NCBI GenBank assembly: GCA_029204045.2
Contig: CM055068.1
Coordinates: forward strand, 31,695,587 to 31,759,586
DNA length: 64,000 bases
Direction: 5' to 3'
Source of the DNA: Tillandsia leiboldiana
Taxonomy: Eukaryota; Streptophyta; Magnoliopsida; Poales; Bromeliaceae
How positions within the stretch are numbered: the stretch's first letter is position 1; each line of letters begins with the position of its first letter. The notes under the pieces are model-generated. The model had not been told where the DNA came from. It saw only the letters and a program-made list of their open reading frames with translations, and did not search any database. This document shows, piece after piece, positions 21,230-33,087 of this stretch. A program made the position numbers and the translations under genes.

Positions 21230-22498
21230 TGTAATAACACTGATTTTTATTATTCCCTAAATGTCGACTTTTGGATTCAAACTAGTTTTAGGTGGAAAAT
21301 TCTTAGCGTTGGTTATTATGGAATTTTTGGGTTGCGATTACCGTATCGCAATAGAGCTTGTTAAACAAAGAACGATGATGCGATCGGATCGAAAATCCGA
21401 CTTACGGATCTTCCGGATTGAGGGTTTCAATATTAGCGGATCCAAATTGGTAAGTTCGGAATTTCTCGGGACCCGTTAAGTGTTGTTGGTGCATTGAGAT
21501 CCGTGCTAGCGGTTACGGGACGTTTCGAAGGATCGGCACGCTTATCGAGGAAGTCGGTGGAATAATTCCTTTTGTTTTAAATATCGGATATTGGGACTTT
21601 CGTACGTACAAAAAAAATAAAAATATTAATAAAAGATATTAATATCCCAATTACCGTATAACCCTAATTTTGGAAAAGATCGCTTCTTCTTCCTTCTTCC
21701 TCGGCGTGCGTGCTGACGACTGAGTCTGGAAACGTCGCGAATATCAGGGAGCGGATCCAGAAGCACCACCGTCTGCGGAAATCGGGATCGCGTCGTCTTC
21801 TTCATCACAGCGAGGTTAGTAGACGTCTTTATTCTTTTGGTTTCGTTCTTGGAGGATTGCCCGTCGAGGTTTTTCGTTTGGTTTTATTCTTAAACGATTA
21901 TTCGTTAAGGTTTTCGTTGGTATCATTCGTTGAGGTTTCGGTTGGTTTCGTTCTTGGTTTTTGTTCGATGGGGTTTTTGTTGGGTTTTTTGGGTTTTCGG
22001 CGGCGTTGCTAAAGGATCGTCGACGGTGGCTCCACCGCCACTCGATGCCCTAGCCGAGCCACGGCCACCGCCGCGCGCTGCCACCGCAGGCCGCGTGCCG
22101 CCACCGCAGGCCGCACGCCGCAGAGGTGTTATACCGCCCGCGCGCAGCTAGGCTCGCTGCTGCCCGTGCACCGCCAGGCGCACCACTCGCGCCGCTCTTG
22201 CGCTGTTAGGGCACGCCGGACAGGGCCGCGCCCTGCAAGGCCACCGCTGCGTGGTGCTGCCGCACGCGCGCGCCATGTCCTGCCAGGCCGCCGCCGCTGG
22301 ATGCCCTAGCCGCCGGCGCCGCCGCGCACTGCTTGCGTCTGCACGCCGCACAGGGCCGCGCCCTGCCAGGCCGCCGCCGCGTGGTGCTGCCGCACGCACG
22401 CGCCGCGCCTTCCCAGGCCGCCGCCGCGTGGTGCTGCCGCACGTGCGCGCTGTGCCCTGCCAGGCCGCCGCCGCTGGATGCCCTAGCCGCCGCCGCCG
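21230..22498 (+). mobile_element. Gypsy LTR fragment C1 (5' part)
   Basis: It starts TGTAATAACACTG and parallels the 22499 LTR family in layout: CGATCGGATCGAAAATCCGA, then a CpG-rich region. It is a diverged relative of that family. The 3' part is a tandem array of a 47-bp unit (GTGGTGCTGCCGCACGCGCG core). It is cut at 22498 by a solo LTR and continues at 24949. Confidence 0.75.
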
Positions 22499-24948
22499 TG
22501 TAATGACACGACTTTTTGGTGATATTTTACCCTCCTTCTAATAAAGTACCCCTTTTAGTGGATCGAAATTATCGAGTTTCTGTTATTCGGTCGGTGTGTT
22601 GCATGAGTATTTTTCCGTGAAAGAGCGCGAAAAACGAAGACCGACGGCGCAATCGGATCTGAAATCCGACGTAGGGATCTCCCGGAACATGGTTTTCAGA
22701 GTTGCGGTGACTTAACGTGCATCGGAATCCGTGTAAAATATCCTACACGTTTTACGAGGAAATGTAGGTTTATCCCGTAGGATTAATTAATTAAAGAATT
22801 AATTAATCGGAGACAGAAATTAAAAGGTGGGATTTAATTGTACGTACGAAAAGGAAAAATCCGACTTTTCCCAAAAAGAGAAACCCTAGCCGGAGAGAAC
22901 GAACGCGGGAGAAAAGAAGAAAAAGGCGGAACCCTAGCCGGAGGAGGAAAAAGAAAGAAAGAGGAAGAAGACGGAGGAATCCGATCACCCCGAACAACGT
23001 ACCGGAATCAGAAGAGCGATCGGTCGACTTCCCCGTCGGGATTTTCGGTAAGTAGATTTCGTTTTGTTGCGTTATTGGGGTTTTTCGTGTCTTTTTCGTT
23101 GTCTCCATCACCGTCTCCACCCCCGTCGTTGCCACAGGCCCCACCGTCGCTGCCGCATGATCTAGGGCACGGCGCGGGTGGGCGGACGACGCGCGGTGCC
23201 GCTAGGGTATCGCGAGGGCGGGCACCGCGCGGGCGCCACCCGCGGGAGCGCACCGCGCGGGGCGCCCGCGGGCTGGCAGGCGCCGTGCGGAGCGGCCGCG
23301 GGCGGGCAGCGCCGCGCTGGCGCCGCCCTCGGGCGCGCAGCCGCGCGGCCTTGCGCCGCGCGGGGCGCCCGCGAGCGTGCAGCGCCGCACGGGCGCTGCG
23401 CGGGCGCCGCCCGCGGGCACGCACCGCGCGGCCTTGCGCCGCGCGTGGTGCCCGCGGGCGGGTGTGTGCCGCGCGGGGCACCCGCGGGGCAGGCGGGCGC
23501 CGCCCGCGGACGCACACCGCGCGGTTTCGGGCCGCGCGGGGCATCCGCGGGCGCCGGCGTCCGCGTGGGGCGCCGTCAAGTGTCGTAGGAGCGTCGTTTT
23601 GGGTTTTTCGTCGCGGAGTTGGTTTTGGATTTCCGTTTCCGCAGTGTTAGTGCGTTTTATTAACTGTCGTTTTTGGGGACTTCTTTAGGTTCAGGTGTGC
23701 AGCGAGAGTGTGTTAAAAGATCCTAGTGCTCCGATCTTCCCGCAACCAGGTGGGTACTCATGCAATAAGTGCAATATGTCATCATAAAAAGTGTAATAAT
23801 CTGCCTAATAAAGTAGATGTGATGTTTTAACTTGATTTAACCTGTCCCATAAATATGTACCGGATCTTCTGCTATTAACTGTGGCGACTAAATGTCGCGG
23901 TGATCATACACGCTAGTTTCGGCTATCATGTTTTTGGATGCTGCACGTACACAGGCGGATTGGCCTCCGCATTGGTGTACTTTTCCGGAGAAGTGGTCTG
24001 AATGACCCGTGTGCCCCACGATTTGTGTAGGTGCTAGTGGGGACCTCTTCACGACAGCTAAAAGTGCCGCACTAGCTCCGTGAAGGGGTTAAAAGTATCA
24101 CGTAAGTAAAGTAATTGTGCACGCGGGGAGATCGTCGACTCCCCGACAGGTACCAGTTGTAATAAAATCAAGTGAGGTGGACACATGAGGTGGAAAAGCG
24201 AAAGGTTCCGGTGTACTTGTTTTATTTTAAAGTTATTGTAAATTGTTGAAACATCTACTTTATTTGTCACTGACTTCCCACACTGTGACAGGTCAGACTA
24301 GGTGTAATAGCTGGGACGGTGGTGAGGCTGCGTCGAGAGGACCTTAGCCGTATGAGGCTTTGTTACGCTATTTCCGTTTCGGTTTATCTCATTTCTCTTT
24401 TCAGTATAACTGTTAGGTTAATTTGCTTGAATATGGATCATGTGGGATGTTGGATAGTCAATTAGTTAGCACTGTGGATTTGATATACTTTTATGGACTT
24501 TTATACGGCATAGTTTACAACAAACAAAATGGTTTCGAAAATGCTTTCCAAAACTAAGTGCCGTGTGGGCACAATCTTGGTAAACCCCTAGACTTATCCT
24601 TTCAAAAAGATATGGCCGCTTTAGTGTGAATGTGTAAATGTTTTCAAAAACTAGGTGTCGTGTGGACACCGTTTGCAAAACCCGTAGTTTAACTCTTGAT
24701 GTGATTGAATGAGATTACCTTTCCTTTCTATGTTCACTGTGACTGTGTGGTTAAAGAATGTTGTTGTGTTGTTGTTGTAAATGTGACGCCGTGCATATAC
24801 AAAGGAGACTCTGTCGGTTTGAAGAGCGAATTTGTATATGTGGCGGGTCTGACACGCACCGGGGGGGGGGGGGTGAGGTCGATACTTATTTATAAAGAAA
24901 AAAATATATACGCTTTTCCGCTTATCACTAGACCTCCGGGGCGTGACA
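22499..24948 (+). mobile_element. Solo LTR of the Tekay-like family (2450 bp)
   Basis: It starts TGTAATGACACGAC and ends CCTCCGGGGCGTGACA. The TSD is cgccg at 22494-22498 and 24949-24953. Its first part matches the truncated 3' LTR at 15050. It includes a CpG-rich imperfect repeat region (about 23165-23580), a 13-G run (24861-24873) and the conserved terminal hairpin (24793-24841). No internal region is attached. Confidence 0.95.
24793..24851 (+). promoter_or_regulatory. Conserved LTR 3'-end hairpin plus GGCGGGTCTG
   Basis: GCATATACAAA (24793-24803) pairs with TTTGTATATGT (24831-24841) around a 27-nt loop. It is followed immediately by GGCGGGTCTG. Equivalent structures sit near the 3' end of every intact gypsy LTR here. 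Confidence 0.75.
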
Positions 24949-25343
24949 CGCCGCGCAGGGCTGTGCCCTGCCAGGCTGCCGCCGCGTGGTGCTGCCGCAC
25001 GCGCGCGCCGCGCCCTGCCAGGCCGCCGCTGCGTGGTGCTGCCGCATGCGCGCGCCGCGCCCTGCCAGGCCGCCGCCGCGTGGTGCTGCCGCACGCGCGC
25101 GCCGCGCCCTGCCAGGCCGCCGCCGCTGGATACCCTAGCTGCGCCTGCCGCTGCTTGCGCCCGCGGGCGCTACTTGCCCCGCGCGTGCCGCTTGCGCCCG
25201 CGCGCGCCGCTGCTTGCGCCCGCGCGCCGCGCCGCTGCCAGCCTCGCGTCGCACCGCTGCCAGGCTTGCATCGTGATGTTGCCCGGGGCAGCTCCGCGCG
25301 CTGCTGTCAGGCCGCCGCCCGCACACTGCTGCCAGGCCGCGCT
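24949..25343 (+). mobile_element. Gypsy LTR fragment C2
   Basis: This continues fragment C1 with further 47-bp units; GTGGTGCTGCCGCA recurs at 24986, 25033 and 25080. Degenerate GCCGCTGC repeats follow. It is cut at 25344 by another solo LTR. Confidence 0.8.
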
Positions 25344-28300
25344 TGTGATGACCCGGATCTCTGCAGAGCTTTTAAAGTGTGATCAGCGACTTCTGGAGGC
25401 TTTTTCTGTGTGATGGAGGTGCTTGTGTGTGAATCAGACTCAAGGAATGGACTCCGCACGAAAAATGGATCAAGGTTGCCTTCGGATGCCTTCGCCGAAA
25501 ATTGAAATGAGTTTCGGATAAAACGGAGGCCGGTTTTGGATTCAGCGCAGAAAAACGATGGAAATCGATTATTTACTTGTATTTTTCTGGGTCCGGACGC
25601 CCGAAAACGGACACCCGAAAGTTTACAGTGTTTTCGGGTGCACCGGAGGAGCTGTGGACCACCGGAGGACACGTGGCAGTCCTTGAGTGGCCGGCGCATC
25701 AGGCGCGGTCCACGGAGCCGCGAGCGGGTGCTCGGGAAGCGGCGCGGGCGCACGTGAGCGCTCACCAGGGCGGCGGGTGCGCCGGGTGCATGCGGGCGCA
25801 CGTGGGCCGGTCGGTGGGTGCGGTCCACGTGGCGGCGTGTGGTTGGCGGGCGCCAACCACCCGCGTGCATGGTGCACGCCACGCGGCGCGTAGCGGCTGG
25901 CCGATTCCGCTGTTCCCTGTTTTGTGCAACGTGGTGCATTGGGGCGGATCCGGGCGTTGGCAGTGAGGGGGAGTTCGGAGGTACTGTAGCCGCCCGAATG
26001 TTTTCGGGCGCCCGAAATCAGGGACATGGATGGAATTACCTGGTTTGTTATGTTTCGGCCCTTTGGCCGTTCTTTTGGGCCTTTTTTCGAGCTCCCCTGC
26101 GACAGAGCCCTCAAGCAAACTTGTTCTTCATCTTGTGCTGCATCTCTTGAAGGATTCCCGGAATTTTTGGAGGCCACGGCATCGGCGTTTCCTATGACGC
26201 GACGCACTTCGACGCTCCTTCGATTTTGGCTTCTACCATCGCATTTCAGTCCGCGAGACCCCCTGGACCACCTCGATGGACTTTTGAGCTGATTTTTGTG
26301 GCAGCGCGTTCATGAGAGGTACGCCTTCGATTTCCGTGTAGATCACTTTGCTCCATTTCGAGTTTTTGGTGGTTTTCCAGAGGTACCTTTTGACCCCTTA
26401 TACTGCTATGATGTTTGGGACAGCGGTGGAGTATTGTTGGGATTTCTCGTCCTACAGGCATCGGAACGAGACGTATGAGGACTCGATCGACATCTACGCT
26501 TCGAGAGGAACGCACCCGTATTTTTATCGGAATTTTTGGAGGACTCTTCGAAGGTGATATTTAAGCTTCTTTGGGACTGATTTTTCATAGATTTGCGATT
26601 GTGGATAGTTTGGCTTACCGCGATGTTCTATTTGTATCTTGGCCTACAAGTGTCGGAATAAGGAGTATAAGTATTCGATTTGTATCTACTCGTCGTGAGG
26701 ATCACAACGGTGATTTTTCTGGATTTTTTGGAGAACTGCACACAGGTGAAAATCCCTTTTTCTGTGCTGGTTGGTAAAAACAGCAAGGGCTGTTTGAGGT
26801 GTTGTGGTGTTGATTGATTGTTGGCTGTGATGTTGGTTTGAGCAGAGGCTTGTGCGACTGAGTTCCGAGGGTGCTGTTTCGGTGGATTTTGTTAGCGGGT
26901 GGCTACGCACTTCACCGACTTCGGCTTTGCCTGCGGAAAGCGATTCAGGTGGGTTGCTTCGTCTCCAGAACCGGTGGACGGTTCTCTAATTCTATCTGTT
27001 AGAATGCATGCATGTCTAGGGTACAATTTATGTGATTGAGGGGTAAGCTTAGTAATGGTAATTGTATAAGGAATTGTATGATTTATTTGTGTTATGTCAT
27101 ATGACAATTGCAATAGTGGATATCCATGTGGATGGTTAATGTAAGCTTACCCAAGGGAATGTTACCCTCTGTGATTGATAGCATGCATGATTAATGTACA
27201 ACCAATATGAGTGAGATGTAAGCATATGAATTGGCCTAGATCATGTGGATTGATGCTTACTTGATCATTGTACATGTTTTAGAGGATTTGAGATCTAGCA
27301 TATTGTAGATGGCTATGTTCATTTTATAATAGATGAGATAGAGATCATGCTCGTTTACCCATTGGCATATTTATGCGGGATTGATTTATTATAGTAGCTA
27401 TTTGTTAGCATGCCATGTTAGCACATAGCCTTTAGTAAGGATTGATTATTCGAGAGGACAGGATGATATATCTATGTGCGGGTACTACTCTGAGGAGTTA
27501 TTATGGATCATGGATTATGAACAGGTGTAGTTGATTAGTGATTTTGGCATGTGGTTATACCTTTATGGAGCTACTATTTGTTATACTCCCTTTTATCTTC
27601 CTTGAGGACAATTGCATGTTTGTATGGACATCTAGATATGCCATCTTTTACTGCTACACTATCATGTTGGGACTTGACTTAGGAGAAACCATCTTTGCTT
27701 CTTTTCTCTTTTTTAGTTAGACATGTGATTCATGTTGCTCGGGTTCGAGCAGGGGTTTGGGATAGTGTAGCCGAGACTTTGTGTCTGGAACAGGTTGGAT
27801 TTGATTGTGGACTTGTGGGGTATTGCGGCGACCGCGGACATTGGGCGGTTGACCGGATGTTTACTTATGCATCAGATTGGGGATCGGGTTTTCTTTAGTG
27901 GATGGATTTTTCCACTTCGATCAGAGTCGTGATCCAGTCTGCTATATCGTGATACTTGTGACAGAGATACTTTACTCGTGTGGGTCGCTCCCCTCGAGTG
28001 CCACTCTGGAGGTAGGCCTTTGACCGAGACATGTGTGCCGGTCTATTACTTATTTTGGGATGCGAGCCATGTGTGCCGATCCCGCGGATTTGGGCCATGT
28101 GTGCCGATCCCGCGGATTCGAGCCATGTGTGCCGATCCCGCTACTGAGTTCTTGAGTTCTACAGCAGAGCAGGCAGTGCCAGTTTTTACTGGTCCATTGA
28201 TTGGGTTTATTCAGGTAGATGCTTTTATTATTGCACTCGTGTCTGGGGGCTGAGTGGATTCTGGTAGCTGAGATTAGACCAGTGCTAGGGTTGTTGGGAG

Positions 28301-29261
28301 CCATTTGGGTTGACGGTGGTCCCGTGTCGTTGAGAGTACTTCGACCGTTGTGCGAGATGCTTGAGGATCTAGAGTCTATCCGTTCTGAGAGAGAGCGTGG
28401 ATTTCGACTTTAGCATGCATGTGCCACTATTCGATAGCGAGTTAGTCCGATTGGACACCCTACGTTGATACACTAGGGAGGCGCAGGCTTGACTGGACCA
28501 GATGTGGCAGTCAGCTCGATTGGGTCGATTGAGCACCTCGTGTGCGAGTGTTGCATATCTTTCATCAGTTTTACCCATTAAGCATTTAGATAGAGGCATG
28601 GTAGCTGTTGAGTATCTCCAGCTTTTTTTTCAGTCTTTACTGCATCGTTATCTTATGCCTCTAGTAGACTTAGTGGGCAGACCGTCGGGCTTGGTGGCGG
28701 TACCCACTGAGAACTACGTGTTGGTGTAGTTCTCACACCCGTTGGGGGTTTTCCCCTTCCTTTTTCTTTCCTCTCCTTTGTTTTGCAGAGTCATTTGCGG
28801 GTGTTGCAGATTCTGCTATTGCTATTCGAGGCGAGGGAGTCGCGGGCTAGATCCCTACCTGTCTTTGGAGAGTAGCTGTACCCCCACATTGGAGATTTAT
28901 AGTACAGTCAGTAGACTAGTTTTATTTTCACTTTTGAGAGACTATCGTATTGTGAGGATCTGACTTGTACTGAGAGCCTGTACACTGATGTATTATTTCA
29001 GTTTACCTCCCTGTTGAGTTCCGGGTTATTTTATCAGAGGATTTTGTATATGATCATATTTGGGAGATGGATATTGTATCATTATTTCCAGTTGTACAGT
29101 GGTTGGATTTTAGTTTTACAGCAGTTTTCTTTATAGCTCTGATATCTGTTTAGCTGTAGTACCTTTTCTTGCAGGTTGGACGCTTCGCCTATGCGGGGTT
29201 TTGTATAGGCGGCGGATCTGTTGGCGAGCCGGGGTCGCAGTTTCGACCCCGGGGCGTGACA
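25344..29261 (+). mobile_element. Solo LTR (3.9 kb) of the LARD-related family
   Basis: It starts TGTGATGACCCGG and ends CCCCGGGGCGTGACA. The flanks are gcgct (25339-25343) and gcgcc (29262-29266), a TSD with one mismatch. It resembles the LARD LTR at 36055, with a TGTGAGGTCCCGG start and the same GTCGCAGTTTCGACCCCGGGG end, but is much diverged. It contains three 28-bp repeats (28064-28140), the upstream hairpin (28709-28734) and the terminal hairpin (29187-29210). Confidence 0.88.
28064..28140 (+). repeat. Three tandem 28-bp units (GCCATGTGTGCCGATCCCGC)
   Basis: The units start at 28064, 28092 and 28120 and are almost identical. A degenerate relative lies at about 28029. Tandem repeats occupy a similar place in the other LTRs of this group. 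Confidence 0.92.
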
Positions 29262-29391
29262 GCGCCTCTCGGCGCTGCCTGCGCCCGCACGTTGCCCTGC
29301 CTGCACCCGCGTGCTGCCCTACTTGAGCCACGTGCTGCCTTGCTTGGCCGCCGCTCTGCTTGGCGTTGCTTGCGCCCAGGCGCGCCGACGG
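29262..29391 (+). mobile_element. Gypsy LTR fragment C3
   Basis: This short GC-rich remnant (GCTGCCTGCGCCCGC-type) continues fragment C2 after the solo LTR. It is cut at 29392. Confidence 0.6.
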
Positions 29392-32300
29392 TGTCACGCC
29401 CCGGAGGTTCTAACAGAGCGGAAAACGTACCCATTTTTTTTTTCCTAAAATATTTAAATGAACCATGCCTCCGGCGCGTATCAGACCCGCCGCATATACA
29501 AATTCACTCCCCAAACGGGCGGAGCCTCCTTTGTATATGCACGGCGTTCCCAACAAGTCGAATACTTTAACCATTCCAATCATGACAATCCAAGAGGAGA
29601 GAATATATATTAAATCATACCATCACCGCTAACTTATAAGACTATAGCATAAACCCATGGGTTTTGAAAATCGGTGCCCACTCGACACCCAGTTTTCTAA
29701 AATATTTTCGCAACCTCTTTGAGCGGCCTTTAACTTGAAAGGATAAATCCACGGGTTTTAAAATCGGTGCCCACACGGCTCTTGCTTTGAAAACACTTTT
29801 GAAACCGGTTTGCGTTTGAAAACGAGCCGCAATTACATATCCTACCATTCACCAGTTAATTACAAGAAAATTCTCATCCCAACATCCATCAGAAACCACA
29901 GTAAACGAATCACAGTTAAACTAACCATAGTATAAAGGAATAACCAAAAGTAAAAAGAATAACGTATCGTTTACTAGCCCTCGTGGCTAGCGTCCTCTAA
30001 CTGATCCCTCACCGTCGGCCCGAATTTCACCCCTACTCGGGCCTGTCACAGTGTGGGTTGTCAGTGACTGATAAAGTAGAAAACATGCAAGTAAACATGA
30101 TAATAGAAAGGACACACCGAATCACTGGAGCATTTACTTTCCCCTCCCCCTCATGTATCGCTAAATCCCTGTTGAAAGTCCCGCTGGGCACCAACCCCAG
30201 CTTTCAGAATATTTTGGGCCCCAACCTCAATACCGTACTCATCTTCTTGGTGCCTCCAACCCCTCCACTGCCCAAGTAGCAGTCGCCTCTCCTTGAGGGT
30301 TCCCCACTAACCTCCCCTTGTGGGGTACACGGGTAAACGACTTACCATCTTTCCGGAAAAATACACCCTCTGTAGTGGCCAAACTGCCGGTGTGCGTTAA
30401 GCAATATGAGTATATTTATTGCCTTGCGACCTCAGCCGCTCTAGTCAGAAAAATATAACACACCTGTGACCGCAGCCGCTTTGATTGACATAGTAAAAGG
30501 GATTCACATGCTATGGGGTTAGTCAAACTATAAACATATCTACTTTATCATAACGAGTATCCGGAAACGACACCACACCGGTAATAACCAACACCTACCC
30601 ACCTCGATTATGCGAAACGTGTACTCCGGAGACCGACCCTTGCTCTTTGTTGACGCCCGGACCTAGAAGTAGTCCCCAAAAGAGCCGTGGTCAGATCAGA
30701 AATATAATAGTGGATAAACCGAGCCCAACAACTCAAAAACACTAAAGACAACTCGACCCGGCGGTGGCGCCCGCGCGCATTGAGCGACGCGGCCGCCCCT
30801 GCGGTGTTGCGGGTCGTACGGCTGCGTGGGCACCGGCCCCGCGCGGCATTTGCCGTGACCGCGCGGGCCCTAGCTCCGCGCGGTGCAAGCCGCGGCCGCG
30901 CGGGCACCAACCCCACGCGGTCCCATCCGCAACCGTACGGACCTCAGCCCCGCACGGCGCAAGCCGCGGCCGCGCTGGCGCCGGCCCCGCGCGGGCGCCA
31001 GCCCCGCGTGACACTTTCCGCGGCCGCGCGGGCACTGACCCCGCACGGCACGCGTCGCAACTGCGCGGGCGCCCGCCCGCGTGGCATTAGCCGCGGCCGC
31101 GCGGGCATGCGCCCCGCGCGGCACGTGCTACCGCCGCTGCGCGGGCACCCACCCGCGTGGCACAAACCGCAGCCGCGCGGGCAAGGCCCCGCGCGGCATG
31201 CACCGCCGCCGCGCGGGCGCCCGCCCGCACGGCACCGGCTGCGGCCGCGCGGGCATGGCCCCGCGCGGCGCGCGCCTCAGCCGCGCGGGTGCCTGCCCGC
31301 CCGGCACTAGCCGCGACCGCGCGGGCTTGGGCCCCGCGCGGCGCGTGCCTCGACCGCGCGGGCGCTCGCCCGCGCGGCACCTGCCGAGGCCGCGCGGGCA
31401 CTCGCCCGCGCGGCGCTTGCCGCGGCCGCGCGGGCACTCGCCCGCGCGGCGCTTGCCGCGCCCGCACGGGCACCGGCCCCGTGCGGCGCTTGCCGCGGCC
31501 GCGCGGGCACTCACCCACGCGGCATTTGCCGCGGCCGCGCGGGCACCGGCCCCGCGCGGCGCTTACCCTAGCCGTGGCCATGCGGGGATCTTGGTCCCGC
31601 GCGGCTCTAGCCGCGGCCGCGCGGGCACCGTCCCCGCGCGGCGCGTATTACGGTCGCGGCGGCGATGCCCTAGGGCTTCGCGGCGCGATGCGTTGGGTAG
31701 CAACGGCTACTCCTAGAACTTCGTGAAAGACCGAAACCGAAAACCGAGCGAAACTATACGAAAATAAATCTAGTTTACCTCTAATCGTCGGAGACGGTGA
31801 TCCGTTCACGCTCCCGGCTTCGGCACGTTCGTCGGGAAGGTTTGGGTCCTTTAGCTTTCTCCTTCTTTTCCACCGTTTCATTCCGATTAGGGTTTCGCCT
31901 TTCCTCTTTTCTTTCGCTCGTTCCTTTCTCTGGCTTCCTTCCGGTTAGGGTTTCGTCTTTTTCCTTTTCTCTCTCTTTCTTTCGGGAGAAGATACAAAAT
32001 AATCTTTTGTACGACAAAATCCACAGCGGGTATTTTAAATTCCTAATTAATTAATTCCTCAATTAATTAATTCCTTAATCAATTAATTCCTCAATTAATT
32101 AATTCCTCAGATAAGATCCTTCGGGATAATTCTTTAAAGATAATTCCCTCTTTTTCCTCGGAAAGCGTGCCAAATTACTTACGCGGATTTTGATGCACCC
32201 CCTGGCCATTGCGATCACTTTCTACCCTTTTTCGGGAGTTCCGTAAGTCGGAATCCGGATCCGATCGCACTGCCGTCCTCCGCTTTCCGAGCTCTATCGC

Positions 32301-32416
32301 AGAAAAATACCCGCACCTCCGAATTATCGACTTAAGTAAACCCGTTACATTAGCTACATAAAATGGAAACTTTATTAGCAGGAGGTATAAAGTGTTACAA
32401 AATCTATGATATTACA
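29392..32416 (-). mobile_element. LTR on minus strand (3.0 kb), no TSD
   Basis: The plus strand reads TGTCACGCCCCGGAGG at the left and GATATTACA at the right, the inverse of a TGTAATATC...CGGGGCGTGACA LTR. The start on the minus strand resembles the 22499 LTR (polypyrimidine, CTAATAAAGT), so it is a diverged relative. The flanking 5-mers gacgg and cctgg differ, so it is not a simple solo LTR. The terminal hairpin lies at 29492-29540. Confidence 0.82.
30830..31665. repeat. 36-bp CpG-rich tandem repeat, about 23 units
   Basis: The core unit GCCGCGGCCGCGCGGGCA plus CTCGCCCGCGCGGCGCTT is tandemly repeated with substitutions. Each unit contains the inverted pair GCGCGGGC/GCCCGCGC. Because 36 is a multiple of three, long Arg/Ala-rich ORFs appear in all frames and are not genes. 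Confidence 0.9.
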
Positions 32417-32772
32417 CCTGGTCTGGCCGCGCCACCCTGCCAGGCCGCCGTGCATGCGGCTTGCCTCGCTGCCGCCGATGAAGGTTTTTGGTTTGTTTTT
32501 GGGGTTGACAGAGTTGGCCTTATTTTCGTCAGATGATACGCCGCTTGGTCATTTTTCGTTGCGGACTTCGTCAAGGCAACGGTAAGGGCCTGGTTTTTCG
32601 TTCGTTGCCTCGTCGACAGTTGCGTTGCGTCGGGTACGGTTTTTCGAACGGTGAAGTTTTTGACACAAGGTTTTTATCGGTTAATTGTTTTGGGATAACG
32701 GGGTTTGTTTTTAAGTCCGGTCTTTTGTTTCACCACCGGGTTTTATCTTGTATTTTTGCTCATACCCATGAT
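32417..32772 (+). other. LTR remnant C4 and degraded junction
   Basis: The first ~60 bp continue the CTGCCAGGCCGCC repeat of fragments C1-C3. The rest has no clear homology and leads into protease-like coding. No LTR 3' terminus and no PBS are visible, so the LTR end is deleted. Confidence 0.5.
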
Positions 32773-33087
32773 TTTGAGGAGAGACCCCTTTGTAGAAGTA
32801 GGTTCGTTCTGACCCCCGGGCAACCCCTCGAGGCAAGTAGCTATGTTCCTTCCTTCCCGGTAAGGTTGGGCAAGTTGATATGCCCTTGGTATCTGGTGGT
32901 AATCCCGCTAAGGGAATTCGATGTAATACTCGGGATGGATTGTCTTACCAATCATCAGGCGGTGATTGACTGCGAGAAGCACCAAACGCGTCTTCAGGAT
33001 CCTGGCTTTCCGGAACACGTATACGCCCCTTCAGTATCGACCGGACGCCCTTTGACCCCACGACGGGAGGAGAAGGCACCGCAGTAG
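32773..33087 (+). pseudogene. Gypsy aspartic protease, C-terminal half
   Basis: The frame ends with GKLICPWYLVVIPLREFDVILGMDCLTNHQAVIDC, in which FDVILGMD.L and the AVIDC strand are the hallmark of the C-terminal half of plant gypsy protease. The catalytic DSGA motif is not recognisable upstream. The pepsin-like enzyme would normally process Gag-Pol. It is disconnected from any RT and lies before a gag start, so it is a fragment from a different element than the gag at 34062. Confidence 0.8.

Noticed and set aside
22838..23650. 270-codon ORF and its antisense partners in the solo LTR
   Set aside because: They fall in the CpG-rich LTR repeat; no homology, and the truncated sister LTR at 15050 does not keep the frame.
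24861..24873. Run of 13 G as a regulatory G-quadruplex
   Set aside because: A homopolymer run in one LTR copy; the related LTRs lack it, so slippage or sequencing error is at least as likely.
30742..31726. Several overlapping 100-210-codon Arg/Ala-rich ORFs on both strands
   Set aside because: They follow the 36-bp CpG-rich tandem repeat, which lacks stop codons in any frame; no domain and no codon structure.
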